From assembly GCF_000236785.1 (NCBI RefSeq), contig NZ_AGUF01000087.1, forward strand, positions 124,001 to 188,000: a DNA stretch of 64,000 nucleotides, written 5' to 3'. The position numbers and the translations under genes are program-made. Positions 43,453-51,190 of this stretch are shown here, piece after piece; position 1 is the first letter of the stretch, and the number at the start of each line of letters is the position of its first letter. Source of the stretch: Achromobacter arsenitoxydans SY8. Its GTDB lineage: Bacteria > Pseudomonadota > Gammaproteobacteria > Burkholderiales > Burkholderiaceae_B. The notes below the pieces were generated by a model that was not told the origin of the DNA, searched no databases, and saw only the letters and a list, made by a program, of their open reading frames with translations.

Positions 43453-44448
43453 ATGTCGACACCCTATCCAGCCACCCCGTCTCCGAACGGGCCAGACTCC
43501 CTGGCCGACAGCTTTGCCACCAGCTACGCCGGCGTCATGGCATTCATCGCCGTCGCCGCCGAAGGCAACTTCGCCAAGGCAGGCGACCGCCTGGGGATCG
43601 GCCGTTCGGCCGTCAGCCGCAGCGTGCAGAAACTGGAAGACCAACTTGGCACCCGGCTGTTCGTGCGCACCACGCGCAGCACTTCGCTGACGCCCGAGGG
43701 CCAGCGCTTCTACGAACAATGCCATCCGGGCGTGGAAAAAATCATCCAGGCCCTGGACGACATGCGCGAACTGCGCGAAGGCCCGCCTTCCGGGCAATTG
43801 CGCGTGTGCTCCACGGTGGGCTTCGGCCGCAAGGTGGTCGCGCCCCTGATCCAGGGATTCCGCGAGGCCAATCCGGGCGTCTCGGTAGAGCTGCTGCTGG
43901 ACGACGGCCCCACCGACTTCACGACGGATCGCGTCGACGTGTCGTTCCGCAATGGCCGCATGGAAGACAGCCAGGTGATCGCCAAGAAAATCATTCCCAT
44001 GCAGATGATGCTGTGCGCCTCGCCCGCCTATGCCGCCAGGCACGGCCTGCCGGGCACGGTCGACGAGATCCCGGACCACCGCTGCGTGAACTTCCTGCTG
44101 GCGTCCGGGCGCGTGTACGAATGGGAATTCAAGGTAGAGGGACGCCTGCGCAAGGTGGCTCCGCCCGCGATGCTGACGTTCAATGATGCCGATCTGGTGC
44201 TGCAGGCAGTGCTGGACGGCCACGGTCTTGCTCAGATGGCCGCCTATCAGGTCTGCGACCACCTTCGCGCGGGCACGCTGGTCGCCTGCCTGCCGCAGCA
44301 CGCGCCCGACGACCGCGGTCATTACCTGTGCTTTCTCAGCCGCCAGCACCTGCCGACGCGCATGCGCGCCTTCATCGACTACATGACCGAAGGCATCCGC
44401 GCGCAGGACCTGCAGATACTGGACAGCCTGCTGGCGCGGCAGGACTGA
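43453..44448 (+). CDS. LysR-family regulator, likely under ECF41 control
   Basis: LysR-type regulator of 331 residues. The N-terminal winged helix starts after a 28-residue leader: GVMAFIAVAAEGNFAKAGDR, LGIGRSAVSRSVQKLEDQLG and TRLFVRTTRSTSLTPEG. The effector domain follows with LRVCSTVGFGRKVVAPLIQG and ILVAS-like strands. The upstream sequence has a terminator and then an ECF41-type promoter, so transcription probably depends on the sigma factor encoded at 41873-42751. It converges with the ohr gene, 6 bases between the stops. It may in turn control the ohr-epimerase-ahpD operon, but no LysR box there can be tied to it specifically. Confidence 0.9.
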   Translation: MSTPYPATPSPNGPDSLADSFATSYAGVMAFIAVAAEGNFAKAGDRLGIGRSAVSRSVQKLEDQLGTRLFVRTTRSTSLTPEGQRFYEQCHPGVEKIIQALDDMRELREGPPSGQLRVCSTVGFGRKVVAPLIQGFREANPGVSVELLLDDGPTDFTTDRVDVSFRNGRMEDSQVIAKKIIPMQMMLCASPAYAARHGLPGTVDEIPDHRCVNFLLASGRVYEWEFKVEGRLRKVAPPAMLTFNDADLVLQAVLDGHGLAQMAAYQVCDHLRAGTLVACLPQHAPDDRGHYLCFLSRQHLPTRMRAFIDYMTEGIRAQDLQILDSLLARQD

Positions 44449-44454
44449 GACCCC

Positions 44455-44949
44455 CTACTGGGTCAGCGCCACCACGCTTTCGATGCCGCCCTGGGCCATC
44501 TTGGAATAGGGACACAGGCGCTCTGTGTTGCGCACCAGTTCCTCGGCCACGGCCTTGTCCAGGCCGGGCAGGTGGATGTTGATGTCCGCCTTCAGGGAAA
44601 ACAGGCCGTCCACGGGGTCGCGGCCGAACGACACGGTGGCCGTGACGGAGGCTTCGGGGATCGACAGGCCGGCGCGCCCGGCCAGCATGCTCAGCGCGCC
44701 GTGAAAGCACGCCGCATAGCCGGCGGCAAACAACTGTTCCGGGTTGGTGCCGCCGCCCGTGCCGCCCAGTTCGACCGGCAGCCGCAGTTCCACGAGCAGT
44801 TCGCCGTCGTCCGAGATGGCGATGCCGGACGCGCGTCCGTGCGCAGCCTCCCCGCCGCGCACCGTGACGCTGGTCGTGTACAGGGGGTGGAAATCCCCGC
44901 CCCGGTACTTGTCCAGGAGGGTTTGGGGAGGAGGCCGCAATTTGCTCAT
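44455..44949 (-). CDS. ohr: Ohr/OsmC-family organic hydroperoxide reductase
   Basis: Peroxiredoxin-like protein of 164 residues. Catalytic cysteines are C81 (GTNPEQLFAAGYAACFHGAL region) and C146 (CPYSK), the two-cysteine pattern of Ohr, which reduces organic hydroperoxides with thiol or lipoamide help. The N-terminus has TTSVTVRGGEAAHGRASG, and the protein is about 20 residues longer than typical Ohr because of the leading basic segment. It is the last gene of a three-gene minus-strand operon with an epimerase-like and an AhpD-like gene. This set suggests a joint response to oxidative or electrophile stress (inference). Confidence 0.88.
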   Translation of the reverse strand: MSKLRPPPQTLLDKYRGGDFHPLYTTSVTVRGGEAAHGRASGIAISDDGELLVELRLPVELGGTGGGTNPEQLFAAGYAACFHGALSMLAGRAGLSIPEASVTATVSFGRDPVDGLFSLKADINIHLPGLDKAVAEELVRNTERLCPYSKMAQGGIESVVALTQ

Positions 44950-44969
44950 GAAGGTCCTTGTGCGCGCCG

Positions 44970-45725
44970 CTACTTTCTTGCGCCCGAACGGCTGTACCAG
45001 GTTTCGAAGTCGATCTTGCCCAGGCGCGGACCGGATCCTGGCACCAGCGTGTCGTCGTCCAGCAGCGCGCCGAAATAGCGCGCGCCGGCGTCAGCCTGCA
45101 CGGCGCGGGTGTCGCCGATTTTACCCATGTAGCGTTGGACCAGTTCGGCAAGCCGGACCTTTTCCGGGCCCGCGATTTCCACGATGCCGTTGACCGGCGC
45201 GCCCAGCGTGGCGTCGGCCATGGCCAGGGCCACGTCGTCCGACGCGATGGGCTGGACATAGGCGGCCGGCAGCCGCACCCCGTCGCCCTGCGCGCCCGAC
45301 TGCACGATGCCGCCCAGAAACTCGAAAAACTGCGTGCTATGGACGATGGTGTAAGGAATGCCGCCCGCTTCAATCAGGTCTTCCTGCGCGATCTTGCCGC
45401 GGAAGTATCCGCTTTCGGCCAGGCGGCGTGTACCTACCACCGACAGCGCGACGTGGTGGCGCACGCCGGCGCGGGCCTCGGCGGCCAGCAGGTTTCGCCC
45501 CGAGGTCTGGAAAAACTCCAGGACGGCCTTGTCTTCGAAAGACGGCGAATTGGCGACGTCGACCACGATGTCCACGCCGGCCAGCGCGGCGTCCAGGCCT
45601 TCACCCGTAATCGTGTTCACGCCGGTGGCGGGGGATGCGGCAATGGCCTCATGGCCGCGCTCGGTAAGCAGTTTGACGAGCTTGGAGCCGATCAGGCCCG
45701 TGCCGCCGATGACGAGGATTTTCAT
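44970..45725 (-). CDS. NAD(P)-binding epimerase-like protein (atypical SDR)
   Basis: Protein of 251 residues with Rossmann motif GGTGLIG at residues 7-13 (MKILVIGGTGLIGSKLVKLL) and IVVDVANSPSFEDKAVLEFF further on. The core SARG-type tyrosine motif is not obvious; GYFRGKIAQEDLIEAGGIPY takes its place, as in NmrA-like and other atypical short-chain dehydrogenases. Members of this group are typical partner genes of ECF41 sigma factors together with carboxymuconolactone decarboxylases, which are encoded 9 bases upstream. Substrate unknown. Likely cytoplasmic NADPH-binding oxidoreductase or redox sensor. Confidence 0.82.
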   Translation of the reverse strand: MKILVIGGTGLIGSKLVKLLTERGHEAIAASPATGVNTITGEGLDAALAGVDIVVDVANSPSFEDKAVLEFFQTSGRNLLAAEARAGVRHHVALSVVGTRRLAESGYFRGKIAQEDLIEAGGIPYTIVHSTQFFEFLGGIVQSGAQGDGVRLPAAYVQPIASDDVALAMADATLGAPVNGIVEIAGPEKVRLAELVQRYMGKIGDTRAVQADAGARYFGALLDDDTLVPGSGPRLGKIDFETWYSRSGARK

Positions 45726-45734
45726 GATCGTTCC

Positions 45735-46214
45735 TTAGTTGAATTGGGCCTTGTCCAGGCCATAGGCCTTGTCCGCGGAGCCGGGCACGGTCTGGAAGCC
45801 GACGTTCAGGCGGTTCCAGCCATTGATGGCCATGATCGCGAAGCTCAGGTCCGAAATTTCCTTCTCCGACAGTTCGCCGCGCACGCGCTCGTACACCTCG
45901 GTGGGCACGCCATGGACGCCCAGCGTGGTCAGCGCTTCGGTCCATGCCAGGCAGGCGCGCTCGCGCGACGAGAACTCATTGGATTCGCGCCAGATCGCCA
46001 GATGATGCAGGCGCAATTCGCGTTCGCCCGCGATCTTGGCCTGCTTGATATGCATGTCCAGGCAGAAGCCGCAGCCGTTGATCTGGGACGCGCGGATGTC
46101 GACGAGGTTCAGGATCGACTTTTCGATCGTGCCGGACTTCGCGAGCATGCCGAATTCGACAAACTTCTTGAACAGTTCGGGCGATTGGGCAAAAGCGTTA
46201 ATACGTTGGCTCAT
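45735..46214 (-). CDS. Carboxymuconolactone decarboxylase family (AhpD-like) protein
   Basis: Protein of 159 residues. The conserved C-x-x-C is CGFC at residues 48-51, followed by H55 (CGFCLDMHIKQAKIAGE), the redox site of AhpD-type members. N-terminal part has MSQRINAFAQSPELFKKFVE. Such proteins have alkylhydroperoxidase or thiol-oxidoreductase activity. It is first in the operon with an epimerase-like gene and ohr, divergent from a LysR gene at 46412. The set carboxymuconolactone decarboxylase plus epimerase is the classic neighbour group of ECF41 sigma factors. Confidence 0.88.
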   Translation of the reverse strand: MSQRINAFAQSPELFKKFVEFGMLAKSGTIEKSILNLVDIRASQINGCGFCLDMHIKQAKIAGERELRLHHLAIWRESNEFSSRERACLAWTEALTTLGVHGVPTEVYERVRGELSEKEISDLSFAIMAINGWNRLNVGFQTVPGSADKAYGLDKAQFN

Positions 46215-46331
46215 GGTGGCTCCTGGGTGGGTTGGCGCTGCCCGACGAATCGGGTGCTGCGCATGCTTGAACGACGCCCAAATCGTAGGCCGGCGCGCGC
46301 GGCGGCAGTAGACCCGGACCAGGGACCATGG

Positions 46332-46350
46332 TGTTGCCGCAATGGCAACA
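46332..46350. promoter_or_regulatory. LysR-type operator in the divergent region
   Basis: Perfect inverted repeat TGTTGCC-N5-GGCAACA, which contains the T-N11-A pattern of LysR boxes. It lies between the AhpD-like operon and the LysR gene starting at 46412, about 60 bases ahead of the latter, so it may serve both directions. Confidence 0.6.
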
Positions 46351-46411
46351 ATCGCCCGGCGCCAACCGATACAAAATACGCTGCACCCACGGCTCGCGCC
46401 CGGAATACATC

Positions 46412-47299
46412 ATGAACAGAAACGATATTTCGATGCAGGACATCCACTACTTCGTCGAAGTGGCCAAGCGCGGCAAGCTGTCCGCCACCGCCGCTGATCT
46501 GGGCATTCCGGTCGCCACCCTGTCCCGGCGCCTTTCCCAGCTTGAGCTGGCGCTGGGCTATAAGCTGCTCAATCGGACCACCCGCAAGATCAGCCTGACG
46601 GCGATCGGCCAGCAGTATTTCGACGCCTGCGCGTCGCACGTCGAATGCGCCCTGGCCGCGCACGAGGTCATCCAATCCAGCCTGAACCACCTGGCGGGCA
46701 CATTGCGGGTATCGGTGCTGCCGGGACTGACCGCGGTCCTGCCCGCAGTGCTCAAGGAGCTGCGCCAGGAATACCCGCAGATTTCATTCGAAGTCGAACT
46801 GGGCACGGGCGACATTGCGCGCAACGGCCACCAGTTCGACATCATGCTGCGGACTGGGGAACTGGAAGATTCCGCCCTGATCCAGAAGCACGTGGCGCAG
46901 GTGCAATGGATCCTGGTGGCCGCCAGCAGCTACCTGGACCGGTTCGGCCGTCCGACCTGCCCCGAAGATCTGGGCCTGCACGAACGCATCATCACGGGCG
47001 ACCTGCACAACTGGGCGCTGGGCACAGGCGACAGCCTGCTCTACGTGGACGGCCCCGCGCACATCGGCACCAACAGTTCCGCCCTGGGCGTGCAGCTTGC
47101 CACTGCGGGTCTCGGCATCGCCTGGATGCCCAGTCATCAAGCGCTGCCGCAGACCCTGCGGGCGCTGGCCCTGGAGCAGATTCTGCCCGATTGGAAGCTT
47201 CCGCCGGCCACCCTCTACGCCCTGTCGGACAACCGCGTCACGCCCGCACGGGCCAAGGTTTTCCTGGATGCCCTGCAAAGGCACCTGCTGGCAGTCTGA
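46412..47299 (+). CDS. LysR-family regulator
   Basis: LysR-type regulator of 295 residues from ATG 46412 (a second ATG at 46433 is possible). The winged helix contains MQDIHYFVEVAKRGKLSATA, PVATLSRRLSQLELALGYKL and LNRTTRKISLT. The effector domain follows, with LRVSVLPGLTAVLPAVLKEL and FDIMLRTGELEDSALIQKHV. It is divergent from the AhpD-epimerase-Ohr operon with a LysR-type palindrome between, the classic arrangement for a regulator and its target. Effector unknown; a reactive electrophile or peroxide is plausible given the operon. Confidence 0.9.
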   Translation: MNRNDISMQDIHYFVEVAKRGKLSATAADLGIPVATLSRRLSQLELALGYKLLNRTTRKISLTAIGQQYFDACASHVECALAAHEVIQSSLNHLAGTLRVSVLPGLTAVLPAVLKELRQEYPQISFEVELGTGDIARNGHQFDIMLRTGELEDSALIQKHVAQVQWILVAASSYLDRFGRPTCPEDLGLHERIITGDLHNWALGTGDSLLYVDGPAHIGTNSSALGVQLATAGLGIAWMPSHQALPQTLRALALEQILPDWKLPPATLYALSDNRVTPARAKVFLDALQRHLLAV

Positions 47300-47333
47300 C
47301 ACGCGCGCCCGGCTGGCGCCCCCCGCCTGCCCT

Positions 47334-48827
47334 TCACTGCACGGTTTCGCCAGCCGCCGCCAGCCGCGCCAGCGCCTTGCGGTCGACCTTGCCCACCGCG
47401 TTCTCCGGCAGGCGGTCGATCCAACGGACCTCGCGCGGCACATAGATCCGGCCCAGCCGCGCCAGCACCTCGGCGCGGATGTCCGGCGCAGCCGCGCCGG
47501 CGTCGCCGTTGCGCTGAACGAAGATCACCGGCGTCTCGCCCAGGTCCTCGTCCGGCGCGCCCACCACGCAGCAGGCCGCCACGCCCGGCAAGCCCGTCAC
47601 GACGCCTTCGATCAGCGCCGGGGAAATGTTCTCGCCGCCCCGGATGATCACATCCTTGATGCGGCCCGTGATGGCCAGATAGCCCTCCGCGTCGAAGCGT
47701 CCCAGATCGCCCGTGCGCAGCACCTGCGGCGCGCCGGCGTCCACGCTGTCCACGCCCAGGTAGCCCAGCATCAGGCTGTCCCCCGCGATGCAGATCTCGC
47801 CTTCGGCGCCCGGCGCGGCCCGGCTGCCGTCCGGCAGGCGCAGGCTGACGTCCTGTCCATCGAGCACCGTACCCACCGTACCCACGCGCCGCGCGGTTGG
47901 CGGATTCATGGTGGAAGTGCAGGTGGCCTCCGACAGGCCATAGGACACCACCAGCGGGCAGCCCAGGAAGGCTTCGATGCGCCGGTGCAAAGCCTCGGTG
48001 ATGGGCGCCGATCCGCAGCGCGCAAAACGCAGGCCGGCCAGGCTGGCCGGATCGAACGGCAGCTCCAGCATGCGCGCGTACATCGTGGGCACGCCGGTGA
48101 TGATGGTGGGCCGGAACGCCGCCAGCAGGCCGGGCATATCATCCGCCCGGAACCGGCCGGCCAGCGCCACGCACGCGCCGGCCAGGAGCGGCGCGAAGAT
48201 CTGGTTGTTCAGCGCGTTGGTGTGGTGCAGCGGCATGACGTGCAGCAGGCGGTCGGCCGGCGTCAGGCCCGTGTGCGCCAGCACGCCGCGCGCGTTGTTC
48301 GCCAGGCCCTGATGGCTGAGCAGCACGCCCTTGGGGTTGCCCGTGCTGCCCGACGTGAACAGCAAAAGGCCGGGCGACTGGCGGTCCACGGCGGCGCCGG
48401 TCCAGTCTGGCGGCCCCTGGCCGATATCCGCTGCCTGCAGCCGTTGCGTCGCGGGCAGGCCGCAGGCCTGCGCATTAGCGGCGTTGGCCTCGTCGAACAG
48501 CATCCACTTCAGGCCCACGGCCGCCACGCGCCGGGCGGTCTCGTCGACCGACAGGCGCGGCTCCAGCGGACACGGGCAGGCCCCGGCCGCCATGGCGCCC
48601 AGGATGGCCAGCACCTGGGCAAGCGAGCGCTCCATCGCCACGCCCACATAGTCGCCTGGCGCGACGCCGGCGGCGCGCAGATCTCCGGCGACCTGTCCCA
48701 CGCGCCGGTGCAGGTCCGCGTAGGACAGCGTTTCCTCCGTGGTCTCGATGGCGGGACGCGCCGCCCATCCGGGCTGGCTCCACAAGCGCGCAAACGCCGC
48801 CACGACCGTGGCATCGGCAATCGTCAT
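47334..48827 (-). CDS. AMP-forming acyl-CoA synthetase
   Basis: Protein of 497 residues with ANL-family motifs: LLFTSGSTGNPKGVLLSHQG (P-loop), PLHHTNALNNQIFAPL, SYGLSEATCTSTMN (adenylate), GDLGRFDAEGYLAITGRIKD, IIRGGENISPALIEG and the catalytic lysine in NAVGKVDRKAL near the C-terminus. It activates an unknown carboxylic acid with CoA. As the most distal gene of a minus-strand set with a CoA transferase pair, an enoyl-CoA hydratase and CaiB, it belongs to a CoA-dependent catabolic pathway. The chain length or ring nature of the substrate is not evident. It is 50 bases downstream of the transferase B gene. Confidence 0.9.
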   Translation of the reverse strand: MTIADATVVAAFARLWSQPGWAARPAIETTEETLSYADLHRRVGQVAGDLRAAGVAPGDYVGVAMERSLAQVLAILGAMAAGACPCPLEPRLSVDETARRVAAVGLKWMLFDEANAANAQACGLPATQRLQAADIGQGPPDWTGAAVDRQSPGLLLFTSGSTGNPKGVLLSHQGLANNARGVLAHTGLTPADRLLHVMPLHHTNALNNQIFAPLLAGACVALAGRFRADDMPGLLAAFRPTIITGVPTMYARMLELPFDPASLAGLRFARCGSAPITEALHRRIEAFLGCPLVVSYGLSEATCTSTMNPPTARRVGTVGTVLDGQDVSLRLPDGSRAAPGAEGEICIAGDSLMLGYLGVDSVDAGAPQVLRTGDLGRFDAEGYLAITGRIKDVIIRGGENISPALIEGVVTGLPGVAACCVVGAPDEDLGETPVIFVQRNGDAGAAAPDIRAEVLARLGRIYVPREVRWIDRLPENAVGKVDRKALARLAAAGETVQ

Positions 48828-48877
48828 GAGTGTCTCCCCCTGGGCCTCTTCGAGGCTCCGTTCAGCGTAAACAGGCG

Positions 48878-49612
48878 CTAGCGCAGCGCGACCGCCGCAT
48901 CGCGTTCGAACTGCCCGTCCGGATCCAGCTCGCGCAAGGCGCGCGCCTCGTTGGCGGTCGGCGGTTCGGTCGGCGCCGCGCCGGCGGCGTCGAATTCAAA
49001 GCCCGTGCGTTCGCGCACTTCCGACAGGCTGGATTCCGGATGCCAGGACTGCAGCGCCAGCCGCCCGTCGCGCTTGACGAACACGGCGATCGGCGTGACC
49101 ACGCCATGAAAGCCGCCCCAGGACGTCATGAAGTCCAGCTTGGGCACGAACGTGCGGCGCGAGTGCTCCGTGCGCCAGGTGCAGGCCCGTCTGGCCGTGG
49201 GCAGCATCACGGCGCCGCCGCCGCCGCCCGGCAGCCGCACCTTGGGCTCATGCCAGTCGCCGATGCACGAATTGTTGGCGCAGCCCGCGCCGTCGATCTG
49301 CGCGGCGCCCAGGAAGGTCAGGTCCATGCGACCGCGGGTGCACAGGTCGTAGAAGTCTTCGTTGGCGAAGATCGACGCCGTGTGCTCGGCCAGCACCGGA
49401 TCCGAGCTGGAAATCGGGATATGCGAGGGCCGCGGATCGACGCCCCCAGCCACGTTGATGTAGACGAAGTCCCAGTCGTACGCGCGCTTGGCCAACAGGC
49501 AGGCCAACATCGGCATGGTGGAGTTCACGCCGCTGAAGGTGATCTCGTCCGGGCGGATAAAGCGCGCCAGATTGGTGACGATGTATGAAAAGCCCGACCA
49601 TTGCTCAGCCAT
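48878..49612 (-). CDS. CoA-transferase/IpdB-like subunit B
   Basis: Protein of 244 residues that starts MAEQWSGFSYIVTNLARFIR, with SGVNSTMPMLACLLAKRAYD, GGVDPRPSHIPISSSDPV and FLGAAQIDGAGCANNSCIGD. It has the CoA-transferase beta-subunit fold, but where glutaconate CoA-transferases have the catalytic glutamate (E-S-G) it reads YINVAGG, so that glutamate is absent. This is seen in the IpdB-like branch, in which the partner subunit carries the key glutamate and the pair opens rings by hydrolysis. The start overlaps the A-subunit stop by 8 bases. Substrate unknown. Confidence 0.85.
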   Translation of the reverse strand: MAEQWSGFSYIVTNLARFIRPDEITFSGVNSTMPMLACLLAKRAYDWDFVYINVAGGVDPRPSHIPISSSDPVLAEHTASIFANEDFYDLCTRGRMDLTFLGAAQIDGAGCANNSCIGDWHEPKVRLPGGGGGAVMLPTARRACTWRTEHSRRTFVPKLDFMTSWGGFHGVVTPIAVFVKRDGRLALQSWHPESSLSEVRERTGFEFDAAGAAPTEPPTANEARALRELDPDGQFERDAAVALR

Positions 49613-50438
49613 GATTCCTCTCCCGCGCTTCGGGCGCCGCGGCCATGTGCGCCCGCAGATCGCTGTTCTTGTCCATGTATGCCTCCACCGCCGGATAGTC
49701 GATGGCGTAGTCCGGCCAGCACGAGCCCGGCCATGCGCCTTGCGGCACCACGGCATAGGCCTGCACCATGAAGTACGGCACCAGCGTCGATTCCGGTTGG
49801 GCCTCGAACACGGCGCTGTCCACGACCTTTTCGGCCACCACCAGCACACTGCCTGCGGCACGCGACATGATGCGGTCCCAGTGCGCCGTGCCATGCACGC
49901 GCACGTTGCCTTTTGCGTCCACTTCGGAAGCCTGGATCACCGCAAAATCCGGCCGGATCGCGGGCACCACCCAGGTCTTCTGGCCGCTGCCGTAGGGATC
50001 GTCCAGGCACTTCCAGCCGTTGAGCTCCGGCAGGCTGCTGCCGTGCAGCCCGCCGCAGGGCTGGAACGGCACGCCAAAGGCCGCCGCGCGCAGGCCCGCC
50101 GTCAGGCTGGCGCATGCGTGCTCTTCCAGTTCGATCTCGTGGCGCTCCACCGCGCGCCGGTACCACGGCGCCAGCCCAAAGTTGCCCTCCATGGCGACGA
50201 TGCCCGCGCGCACCCGGCGCAGCACGCCGGCGCGGCACAGAATGTCCACGTCATACCCGGGCGACTGTTTGACCAGTTCCAGGTCGCGCTTTTCCTGGCG
50301 GATCAGTTCGCGCACGAAGGCGAAAGGTCCGCGGTGCAGAAAGCTGCCGCCCAGCGCGATCGACGCGCCGTTGGGCACCAGTGCGGCCAGTTCCTGCAGC
50401 GAGCACTGCTTGTTCTTTTGATTGAATCCTGAACCCAT
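49605..50438 (-). CDS. CoA-transferase/IpdA-like subunit A
   Basis: Protein of 277 residues that starts at ATG 50438 after GGGAGGAAGACA. It has the alpha-subunit pattern: LVPNGASIALGGSFLHRGPF, VRAGIVAMEGNFGLAPWYRR, and IELEEHACASLTAGLRAAAF followed by GVPFQPCGG. The E-E-x-A/S-x-x-x-x-x-x-x-R-x-x-A segment is where IpdA-type proteins carry a functional glutamate. Together with subunit B it forms either a CoA transferase or a ring-opening hydrolase. It lies 29 bases downstream of the enoyl-CoA hydratase gene in the same operon. Confidence 0.86.
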   Translation of the reverse strand: MGSGFNQKNKQCSLQELAALVPNGASIALGGSFLHRGPFAFVRELIRQEKRDLELVKQSPGYDVDILCRAGVLRRVRAGIVAMEGNFGLAPWYRRAVERHEIELEEHACASLTAGLRAAAFGVPFQPCGGLHGSSLPELNGWKCLDDPYGSGQKTWVVPAIRPDFAVIQASEVDAKGNVRVHGTAHWDRIMSRAAGSVLVVAEKVVDSAVFEAQPESTLVPYFMVQAYAVVPQGAWPGSCWPDYAIDYPAVEAYMDKNSDLRAHMAAAPEARERNHG

Positions 50439-50467
50439 TGTCTTCCTCCCTGCTTGGTCTGGCGCGT

Positions 50468-51190
50468 CTAGCGCGCTTGCAGATATGCGGCCACGCGGTC
50501 TTTCAGCCCTGGCTGCGCGGCCGAGCGCACCAGGCGCGCCAGGTCCGCATCCGGCGTTTCCTGCGACAGGGCCGCATAGAGCTGCGCCCGGCTGGAATCC
50601 GTCAGGGCGGACGCCGTGTCCAGCGCCTGTTGCCCGATCTGCGGCCATTCCTGCTGCGGTGCGAGCCGGCTGGCGAATCCGTCGCGCAAGGCGTCTTCGG
50701 CGCTGAAGGTCGCTGCCTGTTCCAACACTGTGCGCGCGCGCTCCGCGCCAACCAGCGACGCGTAGCGCCGCGTGCCCAGCACCAGGCCGAACTTCAGGCC
50801 CGGCATGCGGAAGGTGGCGTCCGGCGCGCTGACGCGCCACTTGCAGGCGCCGAACACGTCCACGCCCGCGCCGAAATTGCGGCCATGCGCCAGCGCCACC
50901 GTCAGGCACGGCGACGCCGCCAGACGCTGCAGCAGGGTCTCGATGCGCACGAAGCGCAGCAGCAGATCGCCTTCGCTTTGCGCCTCCCAGTCGCCGAAGT
51001 CGAAGCCGGCGCTGAAGTTCCTGCCTTCGCCCTGCAGCACGACCGCCTTGGCGCCCTGCGCCTCGGCATCGTCCAGCGCCGCGATCAGGGCCTCGACCAG
51101 GTCCGCCGACAGCGCGTTCATCTTCTCGGGGCGCGCCAGCGTCAGCAGGTGGCGCGCGCCTTCCTTGTCGACACGCAGGACGCCGCTCAT
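50468..51190 (-). CDS. Enoyl-CoA hydratase/isomerase family protein
   Basis: Crotonase-fold protein of 240 residues. Visible motifs are LLTLARPEKMNALSADLVEA at the start, VVLQGEGRNFSAGFDFGDWE (oxyanion-hole strand), VALAHGRNFGAGVDVFGACK and FRMPGLKFGLVLGTRRYASL. One catalytic glutamate position of enoyl-CoA hydratases is not kept (GAGVDVFGAC holds D instead of E), so the reaction may differ. Its start overlaps the CaiB-type gene stop by 4 bases (ATGA), indicating coupling. Substrate unknown. Confidence 0.85.
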   Translation of the reverse strand: MSGVLRVDKEGARHLLTLARPEKMNALSADLVEALIAALDDAEAQGAKAVVLQGEGRNFSAGFDFGDWEAQSEGDLLLRFVRIETLLQRLAASPCLTVALAHGRNFGAGVDVFGACKWRVSAPDATFRMPGLKFGLVLGTRRYASLVGAERARTVLEQAATFSAEDALRDGFASRLAPQQEWPQIGQQALDTASALTDSSRAQLYAALSQETPDADLARLVRSAAQPGLKDRVAAYLQAR

